Shown one piece after another: positions 43,486 to 53,154 of a stretch of 64,000 bases of DNA (position 1 is its first letter; each line of letters starts with the position of its first letter). The position numbers and the translations under genes were made by a program. A model generated the notes under the pieces. That model did no database searches, had not been told where the DNA came from, and worked only from the letters and a program-made list of their open reading frames with translations. Origin of the DNA: CAZLGM01 sp964623625 (GTDB lineage: Bacteria; Desulfobacterota; Desulfobulbia; Desulfobulbales; Desulfocapsaceae); NCBI GenBank assembly GCA_964623625.1, contig CAZUUJ010000007.1:1-64000 (forward strand), read 5' to 3'.

Positions 43486-43974
43486 ATGAATTGTTTTAAA
43501 AGCCTTTTAAACAATGATCGGGGTTTTATCCTTGTTCTTTCAATGATCACCATGGTTGCCCTGACCGTGATTGGTCTTTCCGGGGCGTCCAATACAACCA
43601 TTGAGGTTCAGATTGCCGGCAATGAACGGCACTACGTTCAGGCCTTCTATGCTTCCGAGGCAGGCTGGCAGCATGGGGTACAGGCTATTGAAGGGATGGG
43701 GAGTCCGCCGACGGTAATTAATCCGTTCGACCAGAGCGATCCCGATGATGAAAGTAACTTCCTGGTTGATGAGGTTGGCAACCAGGTCCTCATTGCGGAT
43801 GAAACCAGTTACAGCTATCAAACATTTTTTATGGAGAAGCTCAGACCGCCACCTGGTTTTTCCGGCGACTGGGCTACGTTCAGGTACGGATCGGTTGGAA
43901 CAGGAAACGGCCTGAGAGATTCCGTTCATGAGAGTATGGCAATTGTTGAAAAACCATTTGAGGTTGGCTATTGA
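43486..43974 (+). CDS. pilX: Minor pilin PilX
   Basis: 162 residues. The N-terminus NNDRGFILVLSMITMVALTVIGLSG, without Glu at +5, is the standard PilX_N signature. ERHYVQAFYASEAGWQHGV is the conserved region that follows. Starts 5 bases after pilV. The PilX-type C-terminus is reduced. It precedes PilY1, with which PilX normally forms the pilus-tip complex. Confidence 0.88.
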   Translation: MNCFKSLLNNDRGFILVLSMITMVALTVIGLSGASNTTIEVQIAGNERHYVQAFYASEAGWQHGVQAIEGMGSPPTVINPFDQSDPDDESNFLVDEVGNQVLIADETSYSYQTFFMEKLRPPPGFSGDWATFRYGSVGTGNGLRDSVHESMAIVEKPFEVGY

Positions 43975-43998
43975 GCTGTTGAAAGATGGGGGTAAGGG

Positions 43999-46900
43999 AT
44001 GAAAAGGTCATATAGGAAATCAATCGGTTCACTTCTCCTGTTTTTTCTTGTTCTTTTTTCAGTACATGTAGCCTGTGCCGATACCCTGGATGTCAGGATC
44101 AGTGCGGATATTGATGATGTCGAGGAGTCAACCGGCAACAACCTTGGCCGGGTGTATCATAACTCCAGTGATCTCGAACTGGTAAGGGATGGCAGCAATC
44201 AGGGCAATCAGATCGTCGGCCTCAGGTTTCGCAACATTACCATCCCGCAGAATGCCACCATTAATTCGGCCTATCTGGAGTTTACGGCCGATGAAAATCG
44301 GACCAACAACAATACCATAACCATTCACGGAGAAGATATCGGTGACGCGCCGCAATTCATCTCCGGTTACGGCAGTTTCAATGTCTCAACCAGAACGAAA
44401 ACTTCTGCCAGTGAACCCTGGGTCCCAGGAGCCTGGAGTCCGGTGGGCAGCAAATATCAAACCCCGGATATCAGCTCCATTGTTTCTGAAATTACAGGCC
44501 GGGCCGACTGGAGCAGCAGTAATGATATGGTTTTCATTATCGAGGGAACCGGGCGGGTCACGGCGGACAGTTACCGGGCAGGTGGCGATTTAAGGCCGCG
44601 GCTGGTCATTGATTACGATACTCAGCCCCCGGATATCCAGCTGAATAAAACAGTAATCAATGCAGAGACCATAGTTGGAACGGATGCTTCGGGTGACACA
44701 TTTACCATAACCAATATTGGTGGTGGAACTCTCAGTTACACTCTATCCGATGATGCCAGTTCTCCCGACTGGTTACAGCTTTCACCCACTACAGGCAGCT
44801 TAACAAATGGTCAGACGGACACTATTACGGTAACATTTAACGATTCGGATACTCTTGCTGTTGGAATATATACGGCAACAATTACTGCTTATGATCCAAA
44901 CGCGGTACCGACCACCCGGACCATCAACGTTACTCTTCAAGTGGGCAGGCCTGAGATCACAATTGATCATTCGGCTGTTCCGGTTCCAATCCATCTGGAT
45001 GCCGATACAACCGATTCAAGTTACAGTTTTACCGTGACAAACAGCGGCAATGCACAACTTGATTTTACGGCAAGCGACGATGCTTCCTGGCTGTCACTGA
45101 GTTCCACAAGCGGATCGTTAAGTACCGGCGGCTCCACTTCCATTACGCTAAATATCGATACAACAGGGCTCACACCCAATACCGGTTACAATGCTCTGGT
45201 GACCATAACTGATCCTGAAGCAACCAATAATCCTCAGGCCTTTCAGGTCGATCTTCGCATCAACTATGAAACGGAAATCAGCGGTTCCGGAGATAACATG
45301 AACGATGCCGAGGAATATTCCGACGGCGGGATTGATGACCAGGAACAGCGGTGGGATCTGGACTTTGGCGAGCACCTGGTGGGTATTCGTTTTCCCAATG
45401 TCGCTGTGCCGCAGGGCAATACCATTGTCAGCGCCAACCTGGTGGTTCGAGGAATTGATTCAAGCGATACCGTTGCGACAGATGTAACGATTAGCGTAGA
45501 GGACCACGTTAGCAACAATCCGCCTATTTTTACAACCACCGATGACGATATATCCGATAGGACCATGCTGGCCTCAACTGTAGCCTGGTCCAGTATCGAA
45601 CAATGGTTTCATAATGTCGAGTATCAGTCGCCCGACCTGAAGACCCCGGTACAAACACTGATCTCCCGTGGTGATTGGAATAGTGGACAGGCCATAGTCT
45701 TGACTATTACAGGGTCTGGTGAGCGCGATGCTGCCTCCTATGATCAGGGCGGCAGCCCGGAAGGCCCCAAGTTGAGGATTAAATCACAGGCGGATAATGG
45801 TCCTCTTATCGTATTAAACAAAAATGCTCTTGGTCACGATGTCGACTACAACGCCCCTCCCGCTCCGGATACCTTCACCGTCTCCAATAAGGGAGAAGGC
45901 AACCTCAACTATACTATAACCGACATCGATGACGGAACAGGACTGGATGCAACCTGGATAACCGTATCTCCAACCAGCGGCGGACCGCTAGCCAATGACG
46001 GTTCAAGCGATACCATTACCGTCACCTATGATATCTCGTCTCTTGATAACGGTACTCACGAGGGAACTATTACGGTGACGGATCCAGCGGCCAAACCGAC
46101 TTCGGCAAGGCTCAAGGTGACTCTGGTGGTCAACCGACCGGTAATAACGTTGAATCCAACCAGTATCAATCAATCGTTGAGTGTCGGTGACAATACATCG
46201 ACAGATCAATTCACTATTTCCAATAGTGGTGAAATGGATCTGGCCAGCTATACAATCACTGAAGTTGACGATGCAACCGGTGTAGATGCCACCTGGATGT
46301 CAGTTTCACCAACCACTGGCGGACCATTGGAGAATGACGGTTCAAGTGATACCATTACCATTTCCTATGATACAACCGGACTGACGGTTGGTAATACTTA
46401 TACGGGAACCATTACTGTCTCCGATCCAACAGCAGCAGCAATTGCCAAGACTGTCACTGTCAGTTTGTATATTGGACAGCCTCATATCGACCTGACCCAT
46501 AATCTGCCGGACCCGATCGTTTTGCCGGTGGATTATGCCAACAACGACTACTCCTTTATCATCGGCAACAGCGGCACATCACCATTAAACTTTACCATCA
46601 CCGATATCGATAATGATACCTTAGCCGATGCGACCTGGATGAGTTTTACACCGCAGAGTGGTAGCGTAGCAGCCGGCGGACCGGACCAGACTGTGACCAT
46701 TAATCTGTCCACGTCCGGTCTGACGGAAGGTGAGACCTACGAGGGCACGATAACGGTAAGCGATACCCTGGCCGACAACAATCCGCAGACCATTCCTATA
46801 AAAATCTCTATCCTCAACCAGGGAGAATTTACCGGGAGCGATTCTTCCGATGACGCTGAAGAAGACACTGGTGATGGCGACATGTACCTGACCAGCTCAG

Positions 46901-49900
46901 ACCTGGAAATGGTTGTTGACGGAAGCACCCTCCAGGTTATCGGCATCAGGTTCAATAATGTGAATATTCCTGCTGGTTCGTTGATCAACAACGCCTATAT
47001 CCGGTATATGGCCGATGGTAACACAAGCGGGGATGTTGATCTTGAAATCTACGGGGAGAGCAGCGGCAACGCCCAAACATATAGTAATAGTGATGGGGAT
47101 ATTTCTGACCGGACTCTGACGGATGCGGTGGTTACATGGAACAACATACCCAACTGGAGCAACGGTTCCATGTACAATTCCCCGAATATCGCATCATTGA
47201 TCCAGGAAATCGTCACCAATGAAAACTGGCAGTTTAACAATTCCATGGCCTTTGTCATCCAGGGTGACCAAGGTAATCGGCGTGCCCACAGCTATGATCA
47301 GTTTGAAGATAACAACAACTTGCTGCCGCCGACCCTGGTTGTTGAGTGGGTGGAAACTGAACAGCCGTATATCGATGTCAGCCCTTCCGGTCAACTGGGT
47401 GTGATCACAACCTATGGAACAAACGCCGGTGACAGGACCTTTACCCTGAAAAATACCGGCTCAGGCGACCTGGTATACACTATCCAGCCTAGTGAGACTT
47501 GGTTGAGTTGCACGCCGACTAACGGGACGCTGATTCCAGGGGCAAGTCAGGAGGTCACGATCAGTTTTCTCACCGCATCGCTTGCCATCAGCAATTATTC
47601 GGCCACCATTTCAATCAGCGACCCGAATGCCTTCAACTCTCCATACGATTATGTCGTTAACCTCCAGGTCAACGCTCAGGATACGGGCACCGGCTGTGGA
47701 GAAGTGCCGATTTATGCCCAGAATATCATTAATCCGGCAATTTTGGTCCAAATGGATACCTCGAGCTCCATGACGAGTAATTCGCCGACCAACACATCGA
47801 TAACCAATCCACGGACACCGAACCTGAAGAATATCTTTCAATCCATGCTCAATGATCCTGCCTGGACGCCGAACACTTCCGATGTTGCGTTTATCATTAG
47901 CGGATCAGGAAATCGAACAGCCATTTCATATGATGGCGGTTCGTCGGAAGCGCCTGAACTCCATGTGAATTATTATCCCCAGGATGATCCGGCAACCACG
48001 GAAATAGATGAGTCGGAAACCCTGGTTGAATATTCAAACAGAATCACCCAGTCCAGTGATGACGCTGAAGAGCAGGTCTCAAACGGTAATGTGAGCTTTA
48101 TCTCTACTGATATTGAGCTGATAGCGGATGGCTCCACAGATCAGATAGCCGGTTTGCGGTTCCAAAATATCAATGTGCCGTCCGATGCTACCTTAGATGA
48201 TGTCTATATTGCCTTTTCAAAGAATGTAACAACTTCAACACCAACGTCCCTGACTATCAAGGGTGAAGATGTTTCAGGTGGTGGAAATAACTATCAGGCA
48301 GAGACATTTGAAAACCAGGCAGACAATATCTCATCGAGGCCTACATTAACCAATGTGGTGAGCTGGAATAATCTGGACACCTGGTGGGGCGACACCACCA
48401 TGATGAGATATGAGGTCGGCCGGGCCGTCATTGCCGACCTGGTCAAAGACCGAAGTATCGCCTGGGGTTATGGTATGTGGGACCGGACCAAGGATGGTCC
48501 CCTGTGGAGCGGCGGTGGCTCAGGGCCCAATACCGAACAGTTGACCGGAACGACCTATAATACAAATTCAACGGATTATCTGGAGACGCCCTATCACAGC
48601 GAATATGCATCGAATCCTCCGAGTTCCAGTCAGTATGATCTTTTTACCCGAATAACCGCCGCAGTCAAGTCAAGGGACGCCGAAGAGACGGTTGGGCTGC
48701 AGAACACTATTCTGTCCACCACTACCGGTTATGGAACACCTCTTGGGCCGTCCATGCTGGCGGCAAGGGCTTATTTCAATGGACAAAAGACGGATAATGA
48801 CGGCGATCCTTACTCGTCATTATCATGTCAGCGGAAATTCCTGATCAATATTACAGATGGTCAGGGGTATCTGAATCATACAAGCACCCAATATATGGAA
48901 CGGTATGCTCACTGGCTGGCGGACAGCGAGATTACAGCCGTCGTTGTCGGTTTTGAATTGTCCAATGCCAGTCAGATTGACGTTGTCGCCCGTGTTTCCA
49001 ATGAAAGGGGGGGGGAAAGCGCTACCGACAATATCTACGCCATTCATAAAGATCTGGATAACCCGGAAAACACAGAACCCGATCCTGAGGACGTGGACGC
49101 CTTTTCAGCGGCCAGTGGCGAAGATTTAAAGGTCGCTCTTGAGGGGATCACCAGCGAGATCAAGCGGCAATTATTCTTCGGATCGGCACCGGCTCCTTCC
49201 ACATCCGTTGATCTGGGATCATTCGTTATCATCGCTGTTTTTAATCCTGCAGACAACTGGAGAGGTGACCTGAAGGCGCTTCCGTACGATCCGGAGACCG
49301 GGCAGATAGAAGTTGCCGATATTCAATTGACAACGCCACCTTCCGACTGTGCTGCTGCCAATTCGACCTGCTGGCGGGCCGGTTACCTGCTGCCTGAAAC
49401 AGGTTGGTTAAATTATTCCAAAGCGTTTACCATACCGGGACCGTTGACAGACCCTGTCGGTGACGGCACCGGCAGCGTCATATCGTATACCGATAGCATA
49501 TTGTCCAATGATAACTATATCTGCAAAGGCTTGGGAGATATTATCAAATCAACACCTAAAATCATCGACAGCCCTAAAAGCTTCCACAGTTTTGATCGAT
49601 ATCCGATTTTTCAAAGTGATCCCTATGTAAAAGGCAGAACACCGCTGGTCTCCATCGGTGCCAATGACGGAGCGTTGCACTTCTTTGACCTTGAAACCGG
49701 GGAGGAGTCCCATAGATTTTATCCCATGGGTGTTCATGGAACACTGAATATGGCTGCTGGTGATCCAACCTATGATACCTGCAATGAGCTGTATTGCCAT
49801 CGATATATGGTGGACGGTTCACCCATCGCAGCCGATATCTTTATTGGCACAGAGGTGGAAAGCGGTGGTATTATCACCGACCCCGGCTGGCGGACCGTTG

Positions 49901-51606
49901 TCATTACCGGGCTCGGCAATGGAGGCGATTCCTATTTTGCCATTGACACAACCTACAACAACCCGTTCGACGCACCAACCAACCCTTCGGTCTATCTCTG
50001 GAATTATACCGATGGCGACCTTGGGCTGGCTACATCAGATGCCGTCATTACACGGGTGAATGCTCCTGCCAGGGATGCAAACGGCGATCTTGAAAATAAC
50101 GGTAGTTTCGGCGGTTGGGCTGTCTTTTTCGGCTCTGGATATTCACAGGTGAATCAGGCGTTGAAAGAATCATATCTCTTTGGTCTTCAGGCCTGGGATA
50201 AGAGCCAGCTCTGGTCTGTCGGGGAAAAACTCAAGATTGAAGTGGATGATACCATCGACTATTCAGGTCTGACGGTTGATTTTACTTCAGGAGAAACGGT
50301 GACCGGAGGAACGTCAGGAGCGACAGGGACAATTACGGCTCTCACCAAATCAGGAACCGAAGGCACTTTGAAGCTGACCAACATCAGCGGCACTTTCGTT
50401 GTTGGCGAAGCAATCAACGGTTCCCTGGGAGGCGATGGAATGGCAATCGTCTCGGGAGCTATTCACTCGTCCTACCTCAATGACGCTTTAAGTACACCTT
50501 CAGTCACCGATATCGATTTTAACCAGATTGGCGAGTATATCTATACAGGAACTCTACATGGCAGGATGCATAGAGTAGTGAATATTGCACTTTCTGAAAC
50601 ACCCTCAGCAGCGTGTATTTTTGATTTCGGCGAGAATCGTCTGACCTATTCAGGCTTGTCGACCTCGTTTACAACCGGCCAGACAGTGACCGGCCAGTCT
50701 TCCGGAGCAAGCGCTACGATTGTGTATATTGAAGAGAGTGGAACATCCGGCACCCTTTATCTGGTTGATATAGCCGGAGCGGAGTTCCAGGATGGCGAAA
50801 TAATCCAGGGCGGCGGCGGTGGATCGGCCACCGTTGTCGGCACGCTCTATCAGGCCGATATCCCAATCAGGGCCGAGGCCGAATGGGCCTATGGTGAAGA
50901 TGACGACATGGCCTGGCTCTATTTTGGAAGCGGGCGTTTTGAGACCCAGTTTGATAAAACAACCACAGACCAGAATTTCTTTGTCGGTATGAAAGATTAT
51001 CTCGATACTGCTGAGAGCGATCCGGTTGATGAAACATATCTCGGTGATCTGGTGGAAAATTCGGTAGTCGCAAACCTGACCGACAGTACCGAAACGTCGG
51101 ATATTGATGAGTCAGAATTCAGAAACGTTACCGGTTCAAATCCGGATATGGATCCATGGTATATCAAGCTGCTGACTGATGGGTATTCCGAACGGGTGAT
51201 TACCAGACCGTTGGTGGTCGGCGGTCTTGTCTTTTTCCAGACATTTACTCCGGATAATGATCCGTGCGGAGGAAACGGCTCTGCCTGGCTCTATGTTGTT
51301 GACTATGCTACCGGCCTGCCGCCGACCAATACCGTATTCGATATTAACGGTGACGGTGAGTTCGATGAAGATGACCTGGCAGATCTCGATGGTGATGGAG
51401 ATGCCGATGATGTAGTCGTTGGAGTCTATCTTGGTAGAGGAACACCAACTGGTCTTGTCCTGGAGGGCAATATCCTGTTTGCCGGAACTTCCGATGGCGG
51501 GGTCGGCGGTGGTGGTGGTGGAGGTTCTGGCGGAGGCGGTGGCTTCCCCATCAATCCCCAGTATCTGATTGCAAAACTCAAAGCCTGGCGCGACAGGAAT
51601 CTGTAG
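43999..51606 (+). CDS. pilY1: Giant modular PilY1 (tip adhesin/anti-retraction factor), 2535 residues
   Basis: Signal peptide 1-27 (cleaved after VHVACA). Then three jelly-roll-like modules with a DDAEE/DVEE start (about 28-208, 422-598, 940-1120), alternating with six BACON-like beta domains (about 209-315, 316-421, 600-712, 713-826, 827-939, 1121-1225). A von Willebrand A domain has its DTSSS MIDAS at 1252-1258, resumes after an insertion (about 1260-1462) and reaches ITDGQGYL near 1620. The PilY1 C-terminal beta-propeller is about 1854-2535 (IGANDGALHFFDLETGEE). Two GTSGATGTI-type repeats (near 2089 and 2217), an EF-hand-like DINGDGEFDEDD (near 2449) and a Gly-rich tail follow. Standard PilY1 proteins are 1000-1400 residues. 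Confidence 0.92.
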   Translation: MKRSYRKSIGSLLLFFLVLFSVHVACADTLDVRISADIDDVEESTGNNLGRVYHNSSDLELVRDGSNQGNQIVGLRFRNITIPQNATINSAYLEFTADENRTNNNTITIHGEDIGDAPQFISGYGSFNVSTRTKTSASEPWVPGAWSPVGSKYQTPDISSIVSEITGRADWSSSNDMVFIIEGTGRVTADSYRAGGDLRPRLVIDYDTQPPDIQLNKTVINAETIVGTDASGDTFTITNIGGGTLSYTLSDDASSPDWLQLSPTTGSLTNGQTDTITVTFNDSDTLAVGIYTATITAYDPNAVPTTRTINVTLQVGRPEITIDHSAVPVPIHLDADTTDSSYSFTVTNSGNAQLDFTASDDASWLSLSSTSGSLSTGGSTSITLNIDTTGLTPNTGYNALVTITDPEATNNPQAFQVDLRINYETEISGSGDNMNDAEEYSDGGIDDQEQRWDLDFGEHLVGIRFPNVAVPQGNTIVSANLVVRGIDSSDTVATDVTISVEDHVSNNPPIFTTTDDDISDRTMLASTVAWSSIEQWFHNVEYQSPDLKTPVQTLISRGDWNSGQAIVLTITGSGERDAASYDQGGSPEGPKLRIKSQADNGPLIVLNKNALGHDVDYNAPPAPDTFTVSNKGEGNLNYTITDIDDGTGLDATWITVSPTSGGPLANDGSSDTITVTYDISSLDNGTHEGTITVTDPAAKPTSARLKVTLVVNRPVITLNPTSINQSLSVGDNTSTDQFTISNSGEMDLASYTITEVDDATGVDATWMSVSPTTGGPLENDGSSDTITISYDTTGLTVGNTYTGTITVSDPTAAAIAKTVTVSLYIGQPHIDLTHNLPDPIVLPVDYANNDYSFIIGNSGTSPLNFTITDIDNDTLADATWMSFTPQSGSVAAGGPDQTVTINLSTSGLTEGETYEGTITVSDTLADNNPQTIPIKISILNQGEFTGSDSSDDAEEDTGDGDMYLTSSDLEMVVDGSTLQVIGIRFNNVNIPAGSLINNAYIRYMADGNTSGDVDLEIYGESSGNAQTYSNSDGDISDRTLTDAVVTWNNIPNWSNGSMYNSPNIASLIQEIVTNENWQFNNSMAFVIQGDQGNRRAHSYDQFEDNNNLLPPTLVVEWVETEQPYIDVSPSGQLGVITTYGTNAGDRTFTLKNTGSGDLVYTIQPSETWLSCTPTNGTLIPGASQEVTISFLTASLAISNYSATISISDPNAFNSPYDYVVNLQVNAQDTGTGCGEVPIYAQNIINPAILVQMDTSSSMTSNSPTNTSITNPRTPNLKNIFQSMLNDPAWTPNTSDVAFIISGSGNRTAISYDGGSSEAPELHVNYYPQDDPATTEIDESETLVEYSNRITQSSDDAEEQVSNGNVSFISTDIELIADGSTDQIAGLRFQNINVPSDATLDDVYIAFSKNVTTSTPTSLTIKGEDVSGGGNNYQAETFENQADNISSRPTLTNVVSWNNLDTWWGDTTMMRYEVGRAVIADLVKDRSIAWGYGMWDRTKDGPLWSGGGSGPNTEQLTGTTYNTNSTDYLETPYHSEYASNPPSSSQYDLFTRITAAVKSRDAEETVGLQNTILSTTTGYGTPLGPSMLAARAYFNGQKTDNDGDPYSSLSCQRKFLINITDGQGYLNHTSTQYMERYAHWLADSEITAVVVGFELSNASQIDVVARVSNERGGESATDNIYAIHKDLDNPENTEPDPEDVDAFSAASGEDLKVALEGITSEIKRQLFFGSAPAPSTSVDLGSFVIIAVFNPADNWRGDLKALPYDPETGQIEVADIQLTTPPSDCAAANSTCWRAGYLLPETGWLNYSKAFTIPGPLTDPVGDGTGSVISYTDSILSNDNYICKGLGDIIKSTPKIIDSPKSFHSFDRYPIFQSDPYVKGRTPLVSIGANDGALHFFDLETGEESHRFYPMGVHGTLNMAAGDPTYDTCNELYCHRYMVDGSPIAADIFIGTEVESGGIITDPGWRTVVITGLGNGGDSYFAIDTTYNNPFDAPTNPSVYLWNYTDGDLGLATSDAVITRVNAPARDANGDLENNGSFGGWAVFFGSGYSQVNQALKESYLFGLQAWDKSQLWSVGEKLKIEVDDTIDYSGLTVDFTSGETVTGGTSGATGTITALTKSGTEGTLKLTNISGTFVVGEAINGSLGGDGMAIVSGAIHSSYLNDALSTPSVTDIDFNQIGEYIYTGTLHGRMHRVVNIALSETPSAACIFDFGENRLTYSGLSTSFTTGQTVTGQSSGASATIVYIEESGTSGTLYLVDIAGAEFQDGEIIQGGGGGSATVVGTLYQADIPIRAEAEWAYGEDDDMAWLYFGSGRFETQFDKTTTDQNFFVGMKDYLDTAESDPVDETYLGDLVENSVVANLTDSTETSDIDESEFRNVTGSNPDMDPWYIKLLTDGYSERVITRPLVVGGLVFFQTFTPDNDPCGGNGSAWLYVVDYATGLPPTNTVFDINGDGEFDEDDLADLDGDGDADDVVVGVYLGRGTPTGLVLEGNILFAGTSDGGVGGGGGGGSGGGGGFPINPQYLIAKLKAWRDRNL

Positions 51607-51615
51607 GAGGAGCAA

Positions 51616-52137
51616 ATGAAACGAATATTTCAGCTTTTTGGGTTATTTCTTTTCCTTTGTTGTCCCCAGTGGATTCTGGCGGACGAAATATATATCGAAT
51701 ATGGAGAGATCATTGAAACATCTGGGGGCGATAATAATTACATCCAGATCAGGGACAAAATTCTAAAAGTAGATAAAGTCTACATGAATAGCGGTGAAGA
51801 TTTCAGCAATGACGGTGAGAATGAGAACGAGCCATTGGAGGAAATAGATACATCTTTACTCAAAGAAGGAGATATCGTTCATTGCTTTATCACTGAGCAA
51901 AAAACCGACTATTGGGAAACGGAAAAAGTGATCTTGCTGAAAGGCACTGCCAGGACGAAATACCTTGCAGATTCCGAACTAAAATTGATTCATCAGGAAA
52001 ATACTCAGCAGGCAGGTAGTGAAAAGGCCAGTCAGACAGTTGTAAGTGCTCACCAGGATGTCCAGGAGGAAAAAGAAGAAGAAAAAGCTAAAACAAATAC
52101 AAAAATCTATCTGGAGGATGGAGTTTGGAAGAATTGA
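51616..52137 (+). CDS. Secreted protein of unknown function in the PilY1 operon
   Basis: 173 residues preceded by GGAGGAGC. A signal peptide (1-22, MKRIFQLFGLFLFLCCPQWILA) is followed by a small beta domain (YIEYGEIIETSGGDNNYIQIRDKILKVDKVYM) and an acidic, low-complexity tail (QEEKEEEKAKTNTK). The N-terminal beta part resembles proteins that track with pilY1 in Desulfobacterota only in position. I recognise no family. It starts 9 bases after pilY1 and a terminator follows, so it is the last gene of the operon and may bind or protect PilY1. Confidence 0.8.
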   Translation: MKRIFQLFGLFLFLCCPQWILADEIYIEYGEIIETSGGDNNYIQIRDKILKVDKVYMNSGEDFSNDGENENEPLEEIDTSLLKEGDIVHCFITEQKTDYWETEKVILLKGTARTKYLADSELKLIHQENTQQAGSEKASQTVVSAHQDVQEEKEEEKAKTNTKIYLEDGVWKN

Positions 52138-52178
52138 AGTAAGTTAATAACATATAAATATAATTTATTTTTTTTATT

Positions 52179-52207
52179 AAAGCCGCCTGAAAAGGCGGCT
52201 TTTTTAT
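52179..52207. terminator. Intrinsic terminator ending the pilY1 operon
   Basis: AGCCGCCT-GAAA-AGGCGGCT (52181-52200), extended by A-T pairs to 52179-52202, with a GAAA tetraloop and a T-run. It stops the operon 41 bases after the last stop codon. Confidence 0.93.
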
Positions 52208-52342
52208 ATGAGCAACAAAAGTCCGGAAAAATTTTTTGTGTAGTGCATTAAATTGTCAGAAAAATGTCAGATTGACAGAGTATCATGGTGTTCCACGGGC
52301 CGATGAGAATAGCAAATCGTTTCAATAAATCGGGAGAGCACT

Positions 52343-52813
52343 ATGAGCAACCAAAGAGGAATTACTACGACTGAAACCATGATCTGTCTTGTTGTCATAT
52401 CCGTTACAGCCGCTTTGAGTTATCCTGCAATTGCCAAGATGCAGAAAACGGCGAAGCTACGTGCGGAGACGATGAGGCTGGTCAACCGTATGCAGATGAT
52501 GAAAATGGAAGCTGTCAAGAATAATTGTTACGTGGCTTTGTTGATGGCAGGCGGTTCCTATTCCGTATTTATCGATAACGGTAGTGGTGGCGGCAAAAGC
52601 GGGGATTGGATCAGGCAGGAAAATGAACGACAGATCGATTCCCATCAGTTGCCGAACGGTTTTATTCTGGCAAACAAACGGGCCTGGCCGAGATTTCGCT
52701 TTAAAGGTAATATCGGCAATACGGGTGATACCATGACGCTCACTGATAACAATGGCTACTCAATGAAGATCATTGTCAATATCTCGGGCAGGATCAGAGT
52801 GGAGAAAGAATAA
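52343..52813 (+). CDS. FimT/GspH-like pseudopilin, separately transcribed
   Basis: 156 residues. A very short leader (MSNQRG) precedes ITTTETMICLVVISVTAALSYPAI, with Glu at +5 but Ile instead of Phe at +1, which is unusual. The following KMQKTAKLRAETMRLVNRMQMMKMEAVKNN resembles FimT/GspH helices. A glycine-rich loop (NGSGGGKSG) is in the middle. GGGAGAGC lies upstream. It comes after the operon terminator, and upstream are repeats TGTCAGA (about 52254-52274). A likely extra minor pilin. Confidence 0.8.
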   Translation: MSNQRGITTTETMICLVVISVTAALSYPAIAKMQKTAKLRAETMRLVNRMQMMKMEAVKNNCYVALLMAGGSYSVFIDNGSGGGKSGDWIRQENERQIDSHQLPNGFILANKRAWPRFRFKGNIGNTGDTMTLTDNNGYSMKIIVNISGRIRVEKE

Positions 52814-52833
52814 CAGGAGTCCCTGCTGCGGAG

Positions 52834-53028
52834 TCAAGATACTACCTCGAATCCTATTGTCGTGATCGCATTTTCCACTACGTCCATATCGACATTACCG
52901 TCATAAGTTGCTTCTCCTTTTTCCAGGTCCACCTGTACATTGTAAATACCGTCAATAGCTTCCAGGGCCTCTTTTGTCGAATTGACGCAATGACCACAAC
53001 TCATACCTTTGATTTTAACCGTTGCCAT
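52834..53028 (-). CDS. copZ: Copper chaperone (HMA domain), CopZ-like
   Basis: Start set at MATVK (53028), with AGGAGAAA upstream. A longer frame exists but lacks this signal. 64 residues forming a single heavy-metal-associated domain with the metal loop GMSCGHC (Cys11, Cys14). It delivers Cu(I) to the divergently transcribed P-type ATPase. The two start sites are 127 bases apart, with an inverted repeat between. Confidence 0.9.
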   Translation of the reverse strand: MATVKIKGMSCGHCVNSTKEALEAIDGIYNVQVDLEKGEATYDGNVDMDVVENAITTIGFEVVS

Positions 53029-53050
53029 TGTTTTTCTCCTTACTCTGATT

Positions 53051-53081
53051 ATTGTCTGTGTACGGTGTTGGTAGAGACAAT
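53051..53081. promoter_or_regulatory. Inverted repeat in the divergent copper promoter region
   Basis: ATTGTCT (53051-53057) and AGACAAT (53075-53081) are exact inverted copies, 17 bases apart. They lie centrally between copZ and copA, where a copper-responsive repressor or MerR-type regulator would act. No such regulator gene is in the window, so this stays a candidate. Confidence 0.4.
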
Positions 53082-53154
53082 AGTCACAGAAATTACACAA
53101 ATCAACTCAAAGCCAAATAGTTGATCAAAAACCGTTGTGAGAAAGGAACCAACT

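Noticed and set aside
51136..51615. 159-residue minus-strand frame at the end of pilY1
   Set aside because: Opposite a glycine- and aspartate-rich coding region of pilY1, where long antisense frames arise by composition.
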